DNA from: Nephrocerus scutellatus
Taxonomy: Eukaryota > Arthropoda > Insecta > Diptera > Pipunculidae
Length of the DNA: 64,000 nt
Direction of reading: 5' to 3'
NCBI GenBank assembly: GCA_947095585.1
Contig: OX352761.1
Span: forward strand, 137,236,277 to 137,300,276
In this document: one piece after another, positions 46,997 through 58,556 of the stretch
Layout: each line of letters starts with the position of its first letter
Numbering within the stretch: the first letter of the stretch is position 1
Notes under the pieces: model-generated
What the model was told of the DNA's origin: nothing
The model's input: only the letters and a program-made list of their open reading frames with translations
Databases searched by the model: none
Position numbers and translations under genes: made by a program

Positions 46997-49900
46997 CCTG
47001 TTGAATTTTATATTGACGATTTTCGATATGACACCGAGCTGAAGATGCTTCCAATTCAATTTACCATAAAGCGGATTAAGGCAATGTGGATACGGATAAC
47101 ACTTCCATCTCTATGATCAATTTGAATCCTTTTGATAAAATCTAAGATATCCTTTCCTTGCTCGATACTCCATAAGACTCACAGACAAAAAAGTTTAAAT
47201 GGCATTTTCCATTCCTTAGATGGACAGCCTTTCCAACTTTTATAGACAGACTAGCACATACGTAGCCGCAGTGATGAAAGAAATTGAAGGTAATCGTTTA
47301 GGTATTAACCCTACACCTTCCGTGGGTTAAGAACATTACGAGAATCTTCGATAACCATTGATGATAGACTACGTTAATATTATTCCTCGTATCATCATGT
47401 GTTTGTTGAAGACAAATGAATGATTATGTACTAAACGAATGAGTTCCACAAGAATTCAGCCTCGAATGCTGGGTTGTGTTGTAATGTGATTGCTCTAAGA
47501 CGATGGATTCATTTCAATTGGACGCGGCCGACGCTGCATTTGGACAAGATGCTAGCAATCTGAAAGCGGAATCCTTCAGTACACTTCCACTTTGTGTCAG
47601 AGTGATTTAGCTGCAAATCGATCTATAGCCTGCGAGTGACATTTTTTGCATTAGGGATGCTGGATCAAAGATACTGATATTTCATTCATCCGACAGGACA
47701 CTTCAAAGTGCATTTACCTGCTTGTGAGATTTAAATTGGACATGACGTATAATAGAAAAGTGGATATATCTACTCGTATGTAAATCAGCAAGAGGCTATA
47801 AAATGGCAAAGAAAAGATTACCTTTTGTTGTTGACGATGTTGTCGATATTCTTTAAGCTGTAGGTGTATACTTTTTCTTCATTCAAGTGATTGATCTAGA
47901 AAAAAGCCGCACAAGCGTATATTCTGTACAAATTCGTTAGTTTCATTATCATGTGCCGGTTAAAGAACATAAGTTATAGCAACGTCTTCGAATATAAACA
48001 GCTTGGACACACCGTTAGCAGCCAATACTCGTAAGTAGCTAAGTAAAAAGGACGATTTCATTTCTTTCCCTAACCGTCAGCCAACTGATAAATTTGCTGA
48101 TATGGTTTTGTTTATAAGATGCCATAAAGTTTCTTAATTCATTTTTCCTTTCATAGCTCACAAACTCTACCGCTTATAGCAAACTGGCTCAATCTTACTT
48201 CAGTGATAAGTAAGTCAAATTCCTGATCTTAATGCATTCTTCTGCAGAACAAAGCATGAGTGGTACCATTGACTTTGCCAGCATCCGCTTGGCAGATCAT
48301 AAAGTCAGAAAAATTCCCCAGATAGCAATTTGCCAAAGTAACTTCTGCATTGTGCACCTTCTCATACACTCAACACACATTGACCGACCGTAAACAAAAG
48401 TTAAACTTTATCCTCGATTGGCCAACAGACGGGCCAGCCGCAGGAAATTACATGGAAATATGTTCCTCTAGGAAACGAATTTTCAAACTTACACTTACGA
48501 GGATACAACGGCATTGATAGATGTTGATAGGAATAGAGCTATATAGCTACTTCCTGTGGTAGTTCGTTGTCGACATCCGCAGATTTTTGCCTTTTGTTTC
48601 GAATCCATCCACTTTACGATTCGATTGCGGCCTAATGGTGAGGGCTGCGGACCGAGTGAATGCCGTGGTTGTTTTGAGTTTTGTATCGCTCCATTTTACA
48701 GCTCCTACATAAACATACGTCAACAAACACGTAGAGATACCATTCGACAAAGTTACATTCAAACTATTTGGACAACAAAGGAAGTGGAAGGAAGTGGAAT
48801 TGTGGAGCGGTATAAGTTTTCCTCAAAATTTTCGTTATACATATTTCGCGTACAACTGTTAATGTATGATGCATGCAGATATTGCAATAAGCGGCGCCGA
48901 ATCAAGTGTCGCATCTCTTCGGTGCTGACTGTAAATTTAAAATTTAACTTTTGGGTGCTACGTAACTGGCAGATTCTTTTAAAATTTATTATGTCGTTCA
49001 GAAATAAGATCAAAAACAGCATTTTTTTATAAACTTATTGAATGAATATCCCAACTATTTCTTGAAATTCTAAGCTGTTATTATTCAAATAAACTCATCA
49101 CACAAATAAATTTTTTAATTCAAACGGGTCAATTATTTGGTGTCAATAGCTAGATTGCATGTACTTTTTTTATTTTGCAAATCAAAAAGGAGAACAGTTC
49201 AATATCAAAGAGCTTGAGAGCATCAGCAAATCATATAAGTCATGTCATTCGAGCTGCATCTCGATTTGTCGTATCCTTGATATTTCAAAAGATGATGAAA
49301 TTGAAACCAATTCAAACTTCCAATTCGGAATGTTTACGTCTGCATTGTGAATCTTCATAATCTTCAAGCAAACAAGCATGGATCACATATCCCCTATTAC
49401 ACAGAACGCATTTCTTTATCATCCTTCTCTTTCTGTCGTAATTATGGCAAGACAAATTTTATGTTATTTGGATTCGGATGCTTAGGAAGAGCCATGGATG
49501 GTATGTTATATCACTTCGTCCGTCAAATCAGAGAATTGCGATTAATAACTTTGCTCGGAAGGACGCTGAGGATGCTGCATGTTTCGGCGGAGTACCAAGT
49601 GGACAATGGCGTATGAGATACGAGGACACACAAGAAACGATGAGGAAATAATTGCGGTTTCTCTAACTCACATCTTCATCCAAAAAGAGGACAATAAATG
49701 AAAGACAGGAAAAACAATTTACAAAATTTTGGGTTACATCCAATCCAAACAGAACAAATGGATTGCACAAATATCAAGCAAAAGAACCAACCGAATACAA
49801 TAGATAAGAACTTTTCACCATAATTTCGTAAACTTAGAGATAAATTACGTTTTGTTCCCCTTCACTTGAGATGTGTGGACTATATCCGTTTGCAAATGCA

Positions 49901-52900
49901 ACGAATAAAGGATATGATCCTATTGACGTTGCTGTCAGATTGGGTTGTTGTTCAGTGCTTAGCGCTTACATACGTACGTATATACGCGGATGTTATTTAG
50001 AGTTCCTCATTGTGCCCTACGAAATTGCGTCCTTGATATTTTTCACCGATGCTGCACACATATTAATCATGCTAATCAAAATAAGGATAAGACAAAAGAA
50101 AAATCAGAGCAGAATAATGCATGGATGTGGATTGTCTCCTTTGTCTTCTCTGGTGGAGAATTGAAATGAGAAAAAGGATATTAGGAAACAAAACTGTTAA
50201 AGTTATCTCTGTTATTCTTTGCTATCCTGTTGCAGCAGTAGCACTAGCCAAGATAAAAAATGCACATTCTGATCTTCTTATAGAGAATAAGTCTGAGATA
50301 CGTGTAATCTTGTGCATGTGAAAGTGTGTGTGGTGTGTGCCAATGTGAGTTTTTGGTCTGATGTGCCGTTTAGTAAAAATTAAAGTAAAATTCGTCTTCG
50401 AATGTCGTTTTCTTCTGAAGGATGGTTAACATAAATTTCTAGAAAAATTATCAAGTGTGACACACACATGAAGTTGGTGTCGTTTATCCATTCAAATGAA
50501 CAAACATTATAACACAGAAGAAGCAGGCTTAAAGAATCCCTTAATGTTGACAAAAAACTGATACCGCAATTTCGAAGAAGAAAGACCACGCTGCGTTAAA
50601 AAGCGTTTTAAATTGATCCTATACAGATAATGATGATAAACATCTTTTGAGGAATTAATCATTACATTAGCTGTTCTACTCTCAGTTAAAAAAACAAAAT
50701 TGCTAAGTCTTCAAAAGTTGATTAACAAACCAAACCAGAATGGTGTGAAACTGCTTTCTTTCGAGGATCTATATGGAAATATTTTCCGGTAAAAGAGAGT
50801 ACTGCAAATCCCCGAACGTCCCTCATTATTCCAGCACAAGCTCAATCTGCTATGGTGAACCAGTCGCCGACGAAGACAAAACATAAATATTAATGGGACA
50901 TTTACGACAATTAATTAGACAGATTTAAGTGGATGAAATTATTTTGGGTAAAATTATGTGGGACGAACGTTTAAAATGGCTTGCCGGGAATTGTAAGACA
51001 CTGTGAAGGACTACAACAGCCGTTTACTGTACTCGTAAATGTTGTTGTTTTCGTTTTTTCTGTGCAACGTTTCGGTAGGTCTTTTTACTGTTTTCATGCC
51101 ATTGTCTTCCTAAGAAAATTTTTAAAGTTTAGAGGTCCAAACTTATCCTAGTGGCTTGATAATGTTTTTGATTATTACTTTGCGGAGATTATTCATACTA
51201 AGCCACTTGATATTTATGCTTTTGAATACATTTCATTACTTACTATCTAGCGTTTATCATAGGAAAGCAAATGTGTGTACTTGCACTGTTATTATTAGAT
51301 GTTAAGTCAAAAATGTAATTTTTAATGGATTTTGAAGTTAATGATTAATATAGCTCATAATAATAATAATTGTTATAATATTAAAACTGAATAAGCAATC
51401 AAAAAAATAAGAACTGGTAAAAACATAGACATAGAACAGCACAAATTCAAAAGAAACAATTTTTTAAAAATAAAAATATTATGTAAACCTTCGAAAGACA
51501 CAAACTTTGTAAATTTCGTGAAATAATTTTTCTTCAAATTTACTTAAAACTTAAGTAAACTAAACTAAAAGCGTATTATCATAGACTTCCATGCAGAAAA
51601 TAAATTAACCAAAAATAAAATGGAATGAATCGAATGGAAAGATTCGTAACTTTTAGTGCAAAAGTTGAATTCTCTTCTTTGTCATCTATGGCTGTGTGTG
51701 GCTTTCACAAATAGTTTTGAATCTAGTTAGGACATTTTTATCTACTTTTCTGATTATAAATCAAAGCAAAAAAATCATCCAAATGAATTGGCAAGAAAAA
51801 TTGTAAACCCCTAAATAGAGCAAAAATATTCCATCTTATTAAGTGGCTTTTGACGGGATATAAATATATATTAGCACAGATCCTTTCATGACATTTTGCA
51901 TTTTTTTTTTTTGGAAATGTAAAGTATTTCTTAACTCAATATAAAGGAGTAAAAAGCTATTAACTATTCCCGTTCAGATTCAAAAGAGTCATAATTGAAG
52001 AAATACAAAAAAAATTCCAGCACAACTCCCGGAACTTTCAAGGATAAATAAAAATATAGGGCTTTGTTGTGACGTGGCTAATACAGTCTGCAAAAAAAAA
52101 GTACATTTTCTTAATCAAGTATTTGTAGATATGTAGGGATATTTTTCGATTTCATCGAAACTGCATTGCGTTCGAGGGAAGAAATTTAACAAACAGCACA
52201 AATGTGCATTTGCAATTGTTGTGCGAGAATCCTGAGAGGAAACTCAATGAATGAATGCGTAGTACGTACGGCTTCCTTTAATTTCGGACGAATACAATAC
52301 AAATGGCAGATATTCATAATCATTCTTGCTGTTCCTTGTAAGAATGGCGTTTGGCACTGATCCAGTTTGCATCTAGTTTCCTTGTCGTCTTTTCAAGAAA
52401 CCTATCAATGGAGAGAGAGTCTGGCTGACTCCAGCAACCAGCCGAATCGCACTTCAATTTTAAATCGAAGCAATACCACAAATATGCAAGGCTTCTGCTG
52501 ATGGAGTTCCTTGTGTTTACACTGCCAATTGAGGGTAATTCTGGGGGGGATGAAATTAACTTCAGGCTTCGTGAAAAAAAAACGTTCGCCTTTTTAAAGA
52601 AGTCATCTCAATATAGCTATGTGCATTTATTTCCTTGATATATTTTTATAAATTTGCATTTCAATTCGTTTGCATAATTTTATAAAAACTTTAAAGACCT
52701 ATCTTGAATTCGAAATGCACTATGTGGAATATTATCCACTCTCTTAAGTTTAATGTATTCGATGGTTGAATACCGTTTAAAATGAATACTGAATTTCCAC
52801 AAATGTCCACAAATAACTAAATGAAATGAAAACTTATTCACATTAAAAACTTAATCAAAATGAGGTTATTGATTCAGTTATTTAAAAATTTATACGCCAA

Positions 52901-53247
52901 ATTTTCGAGTAAGAATACAACATTCTTCAGGACTGGTTTTAGAGTCAAAAATAACGAACACAACATTCTCGAATACATACACTTTATAGGAACTTATTTG
53001 GGAAGGAACTTAATATGAAGTAATCAAGATGTAGCGCCATCAATGTGGGCTTATTAGGACAATATTCTAGCTTTTGTGAGTGCTCGGGTGTGAACTTAAC
53101 TCCACCCACCACAACACTTTCTTTCCCACTTGTGCCTAGGCAGGCTGCAAATCCCTTTAAGCGTGCGGTTATTATAAAAAAAATACGTGTTTTATTTTAG
53201 GCCAAAGATTTAGCGGAATTTATTCTTAATTTTGTTCCTATTTGTAG
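46997..53247. other. No gene seen
   Basis: AT-rich DNA with overlapping chance frames; the longest, 48556-49032 (158 codons, plus), has no recognisable domain. No dispersed repeat of this window was found in it. About 51300-52100 is particularly AT-rich. Confidence 0.5.
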
Positions 53248-53330
53248 AAGACATGGCGAAGATGTACCGCCAAATCCTAGTAGATGAAGAAGATTACAAA
53301 AGCTAGTACCTAGTTTAGTATTCAAAGATA
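53248..53330 (+). pseudogene. BEL/Pao retrotransposon, RT fragment
   Basis: Reads E-D-M-A-K-M-Y-R-Q-I-L-V-D-E-E-D-Y-K, matching the block of BEL/Pao reverse transcriptase around the first catalytic Asp (pattern D-x-x-K-M-Y/F-R-Q-I). A stop follows, then Y-L-V and a further stop where Trp is expected. Very short and decayed. Confidence 0.5.
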
Positions 53331-53625
53331 CCACGTTATTTACTGTTCCGTGGTGCGTCGAATTCAACACTCATTTTTGTTGTACTACTAGATTCGTTAT
53401 GGACGCCGTGGTTTTTGTCATCTTCATTTGGTATTTGCGATTAACCGACAAAAATTCCATGTACTCTCTTTTAAACTCTGAAATCCCGCGATCGACAAAA
53501 TGTCGGTAATGCAGGAATATTTAACCCTTAACTTTTTTGATTTAATATTCAATCCACATTTGTTCTACAGATAATAATTATATTAATAATAATAATATTT
53601 TGCGCAGTAGACCGTGGAGAAAAAA

Positions 53626-53861
53626 CTACTACTTTCCGTCGAAGCATCAGTTGTTGTTGAAATGTCAGTGGATTGAGATGAACTGAAAAGCATCGATTAA
53701 ATGGCGTCGGTTGTTTCAGGAGATTCAGTTCCCTCTGAAGTGTCTACTACTTTCCGTCGAAGCATCAGTTGTTGTTGAAATGTCAGTGGATTGAGATGAA
53801 CTGAAAAGCATCGATTAAATGGCGTCGGTTGTTTCAGGAGATTCAGTTTCCTCTGAAGTGT
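53626..53861. repeat. 118-bp tandem duplication inside the papilin-like pseudogene
   Basis: Units 53626-53743 and 53744-53861 differ at one noticed position (cagttccctct versus cagtttcctct). Each begins ctactactttccgtcg. The first-transcribed unit is read in frame by the pseudogene; the second follows after a TAA. Confidence 0.9.
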
Positions 53862-54817
53862 CTGCTGTACTGATGCCATCTGTTCATGGGAAAACCTCTG
53901 TTGATGTAATATCATCTGAAACACTTGAAGTAGTGAAAGCTTCAGTTGAGGGGAAGAAATTTCAGTTGATTTGTCTAAATCAGTAACCGTGCTGCTGGAC
54001 ACCTCGGTGACAAGATCGAATATGGAATGTTCAGTTTCATCGCCACTTCCTTGAGTCACTCCAACAGAGGATATATCAGTACTCTCCGTTTCTTCGCCTG
54101 AGCCCTCGACAGTGGTTTCTGGTATATCCGTTGAACTTTCCGAACCATATTACTCTAGCCCAGGTGAATCGCTAAGCATTAGGTCGTCACTTATCAGAGA
54201 GGAAAGTGTGGTAGATGCTCCATCTAAATCAATTTCCTCATAAACCTTTAAGGCATCGTTAACGTTTACAGTGGTAACTAATTCAAAATCGTCCTCATCG
54301 TAGTCCTCATTAAACACTTCTCCGCTCTCGACCTCTGTGTAGGCGTTTAGGTTGCACTTTTCTGAAAATGTCTCGATTGTAGACTCTACACATGTCGGCA
54401 CCCTTGTCTGATTGGCCAATCAAATTACCTCTACCACATAGTTTATTATACCCAGGGTCAAGTGTACCACTGTCCCGGACATTCTGTAACTTCAGCCTGG
54501 CATTTCTGTTCTGATTGTGGTTTCTTTGTGGCGTCACATTTGATGTCATTTTTAACCGGATTCACAGCTGCACCATCAAATTCACCACAGATAACAATAC
54601 ACGACTGAAGACCTGTCATCCACTCAGAGCTGAACTATTGTACTCGACACCTAGTGGATTTGCATGATCTATTAAACGTAAAAACTTCCGGAGCGCAGAA
54701 TTCATCTGCAATAGTATATTACAGAACGAGCAAGGAAAGTGGAGTTTATCGTGCGAGGTCGAAGCTTGGCAATCTAACGAGCACGATGAGCACTTTTCTG
54801 CAAGTCATGTACGCTAT

Positions 54818-55142
54818 TTTTCACGCGTCCAAACCAGTTTTTCTGCTAAATCGAGAGAGAGAAGCAGAAATGTGAGAATGTGTGTTCGCTGTGACTGCAG
54901 TAAATAACAAAGAAATGAATTTTTCACGCGTCCAAACCGGTTTTCTGCTAAATCGAGAGAGAAGCAGAAATCACAAATGACAAACAAAAGAGAATTCTTG
55001 CTCATGCGCAATGTGTTCGTTGAGGTTGTAGTAAATAACAAAAGACGTTTATATCATAACATAACTAGTGTTGTTATGGGCTACTTTCGAGGCTAGTTTA
55101 TAGCGTACGAAACAGTCACTTTCGTCAATGGGCGTGTGAAAA
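54818..55142. mobile_element. MITE-like element, second copy, with internal duplication
   Basis: Homologous to 18566-18763, with inverted ends TTTTCACGCGTCCA and the inverse of TTTTCACACGCCCA. The left 80 bp or so (cacgcgtccaaacc...gctaaatcgagagag) is repeated at about 54927, making the copy longer. It sits between the cysteine-rich and TSP1 parts of the papilin-like pseudogene. Confidence 0.6.
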
Positions 55143-55667
55143 GATCTTTCCAGCCTTTGATGAACAAATCTCAGTTCAGCTTTCCATCGTCAGACCACAG
55201 GCCTTGCACTGCAAAAACGTTCGTAGTATACTTGGCTCCATGCTTATCCTTTCTAAACGATTTAAGTTTTATCTGTCTTGTCTTTCTGTTCGAATTGAAA
55301 ATATCCGAAATGATCTTGCACGATCTTCCATCCCCAGCACACTTGCGGCATTGTTCTTACTTTACATTGGAGCCTACCACCATATAACAACCCACAAGTT
55401 CGCATATTACATCGACGCAGACATCCAATTCTTTGTCATTACAGCGTGTGCCACCAATATCCTTCGCCTTCTGCCGATAATAGAAACGATTTCTGATAGG
55501 TATGCAATCTAGCTCGCAAGGGTAAGGTTTATTCGTGTAAGGCAACCACTCGTAGCGGACACAATCGAACGGTACGCTGTTGAATCGCGAATTCTGCTAT
55601 GACCTGAAATCCATCAACCGAGACCAAGCTTTTCGCGACCATTGGTATTGTTATGTTTGCTATATTT

Positions 55668-55866
55668 TTGCACACAAATAGAAGGGACCTTTAATTCAAT
55701 GCCGTATCCGAAAGGCGAATTTGGAAGCTTTGACACAATTATTACTCTCGGACGTTTGTCAGACAATTGCGAGTTAAGGGACCGTGAAAAATATATTTGA
55801 TGTTTCTGGGATTCGAATTTCGAACCCACTGCTCAGAAGTCCAATACACTAACCACTAGAGCCAGT
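55668..55866 (-). mobile_element. SINE, 3'-truncated copy
   Basis: On the minus strand it has an A-box-like ctctagtggttagtg, a worn B box (GAAATTCGAATCC) and the body through gtctgacaaacgtccgagag to the ttaaaggtcccttctatttgtg segment. The 3' end (gccgaatatt) is lost. It lies just upstream of the papilin-like pseudogene. Confidence 0.75.
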
Positions 55867-55869
55867 ACA

Positions 55870-58474
55870 GGTGTTTTCTTTTATTTCACTCATCTTGAAC
55901 GCTTAATACCTCAACTCGTAATGTTGATACATTAACACATTATGACGTAAAACAATATAAATCTACTTACTATTTGTATCTATACTTGTAGTTAAAATAT
56001 TTTTTCCTTTAATTTATAAACGTTATTATTATTTTTTATCTTATAACATTTATTATTTAAAATTTAATCAATAAACTGTAGATGGACTTGTATCTCCGAC
56101 CATGCCTTAAATGAATTTGTTGGAAGAACTTAAAGTTAACTTTCTTATAGGTTGTTTGTGTTTACCTCAAAAAATTATCTCTAAGAGAACTAAAATTTGT
56201 AATTGACTTAAATTTAACCGGAATACAGGGAACTTTAATGGGCTCTTCCAGTGTTATTTAATATTTACCTATTTCTATTTAACACGACGTTTCTTCAAAA
56301 TATGGTAGATTTTATTAATAAAAATAATAACAATACCTATAAAGGAATATAATATTTGTTTTGTGTAAGTTACAAAAACAAAAACAAAAAATTTCAGTCT
56401 CCGATAAGAAGATAAACATAAAGAAAGCGATCTAGGTTCAAGCCATCCAACCACTCTGGTCGAAATTTCGCCAGCGATAGAAATACGAAAATTCAGGACT
56501 TCACAATTTTGCATCAGTGTCGGCCTGCATGGGCATTAAATCAAAATCCCTGTTACTCGCGATAGTCGTTTCTTGGTTTAAGTTGGGGAAATCATTGCCC
56601 CTCTTGATTACCCCTTCATATTTTGCACTGCAGCAGCATCCAACAGGGTTGGCATCATGTCTAAATTGCAACATCCAGCATGTTGCAATGGGAGGAGTAT
56701 AAAAATTGCGCGCATAAAATAAGAAAAAAACTTAAATAAAATTCATTTTACATCGAACGACTGAATTTCCAACCCTAACAACGTGAGAAATCTCGTTGGG
56801 AGGAGGAACATTTTTATGTAGTTCACGCTGTTGCTATAAGGATGTATTTAACAGCATCACGTAATTATAATGTACGTCGAATTCAAAGCAGCAGGTCCGC
56901 CAGCGGATCGTCCTTTCCATCCTATCAGTCATATTGCACACACATAGAAATTCGATGAAGGGGTGTGGATGACATAAATCCATCTCATCGTAAATCTCTC
57001 CAATTCGCGCATTGCATCACACCCCAGTAAAGTAACTAACAACTACATGACATTCGTAATCGTAGTCGCCTCCATCCCAATGTGCGCGCATAAGGACATG
57101 ACTAGCATCCAGCAAAAGAACGGCTACACGTCATCATTGTCAATGGAACAAACCAGCACTAAACTAACTACATATATGTAGTACACTGAACGACACACCA
57201 CACAACAGTCATAACCAGCGATTTACGTTTGTCCTTTTTCGATTCGTTATCGTGTTTTCTTTCATTTTTGCGAGTGATTACGAGTACCGATTCCGATGCC
57301 GAGTGCACTCTTTTTCACGTTAGGTCCTTCGTTGGTTAACCTGTCCAACCGAAAACCTAATACCAAAGGTCGAGAGGAGGAGCACTCGTTTGGCATGAGA
57401 TGCATCTCAACATACTGTATAACATGCATCATCTTTATGTGATGCTGCTAATGCACTTGATAGCGAGAGTGGGACAAAGAAGGATATTAAAAAGGGGGAA
57501 CACGAGAACCAAAATATAACAAAGTCCGCCCAAACCTCTGCTTGACGACGACGAACATAGGTTTTGTTCCAAGCGAACTGTGACAACTTATTGCACACGC
57601 TACCTACCTTAACGAGAAAAAAATAGATTTATCATTTTTGGTCCTTTAGTTGGGGAACGTTATTATCATTGCGAAAATGTACCGTTAATGAGCAGGAGAA
57701 ACGTAGAGAGTGAGTGAGAATGCCAAAAACTATTCAATATTTACTATGAACTAGGAGTATAGAAAAAATAGAGAGAGAACACGTGACAAAAAATAACATC
57801 CTTTTAGAGCTCTTCTCAGATTATTTTTCATTTCTTTACTCTTTAGTCTTCTTACAGCGAACGAGAAATCAAAACAAAACTGCTGACATTATGGTGCATA
57901 GAGGACGCCAATCCGAGAGAGAGGTTTTTAAAAGAGAAATTTGGATTGGAATCTGGGAAGCACGTGTTCTCGTGTTTACATTCGTATTTAGTAAATAGAG
58001 AGAGAAAATTTCTCTCTCCGTTCCAAACATGTTGGTTGGTTGGTTGGGGAAGGAGACATTTACTTGATTCTCACAACGAAATCCTGAAAATTTTCTTGTA
58101 TTGCGCCAATAGCTACTTGTGTTAACATCAGCATTACGGATTGGTTGGGTTTATGCGAATCAATTTATGCTGCAATTGCTAATTACAATTAAGAACTTGT
58201 GACTACATGTTAAACGGTAAGAAAATTTGAGATTCCAAAAGAAAATCCAACCCTTGTTTTTACAAGATCGTAGTTGCGTGTAGCCATTAAGCATTCATGC
58301 CCTCCAATTCACACAGTGTTGCGAAAAAACGCAGAATTTCAGACTGTAACCATGCCAAGTCAGTAGTTATATTAACACTTGGTTGGAGGTTAGGAATAAT
58401 CTCGGATTGCTTATTGGTATGGTATTATATGGGAGCAAATAAGGCTTTGCTTATATAGGTATTTAAGGTATATC
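55870..58474. other. No gene recognised
   Basis: A minus-strand frame at 56275-56514 ends in a hydrophobic stretch followed by basic residues, but resembles no family I recognise. No repeat of this window was found here. Confidence 0.45.
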
Positions 58475-58556
58475 CACTTTTGGTGTTACTGAGATTCGAA
58501 CTACGAACCTCCTGCTTAAAAGCCATGCTTTTAACAACTGATCAACGGCGTACACA
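58475..58556 (-). mobile_element. SINE head only
   Basis: On the minus strand it reads GTGTACGCCGTTGATCAGTTG, a worn A box, then the B box region gtagttcgaatctcagtaacaccaaaagtg. Body and tail are missing. Confidence 0.7.

Larger units (their letters stand above)
53626..55640 (-). pseudogene. Papilin-like (ADAMTS-related) extracellular-matrix gene, broken copy
   Basis: Minus strand, in order. 55600-55310 is an ADAMTS-type cysteine-rich region (Y-E-W-L-P-Y-T-N-K-P-Y-P-C-E-L, R-F-Y-Y-R, G-T-R-C-N-D, then C-R-K-C-A-G-D-G-R-S-C). A MITE follows (54818-55142). Then come thrombospondin type-1 repeats (about 54720-54340), with S-E-W-M-T-G...C-I-V-I-C-G, D-I-K-C-D-A-T-K-K-P and C-P-G-Q-W. Last is an acidic Ser/Thr/Glu-rich linker with G-S-G-(D/E)-E-T-E repeats (54330-53697). 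This matches the N-terminal half of papilin, a basement-membrane glycoprotein; Kunitz domains are not seen. In-frame stops lie at 55357, 54635, 54458 and 54150, plus frame changes. It is a dead partial duplicate; whether introns were lost cannot be told. Confidence 0.75.

Noticed and set aside
48556..49032. 158-codon plus-strand open frame
   Set aside because: No domain recognised; an opposing frame overlaps it and composition is like the surrounding non-coding DNA.
56275..56514. Frame with C-terminal hydrophobic helix and basic tail, considered as a glycoprotein end
   Set aside because: No cleavage site, cysteine pattern or neighbouring viral frame supports it; the hydrophobic run is AT-rich sequence.
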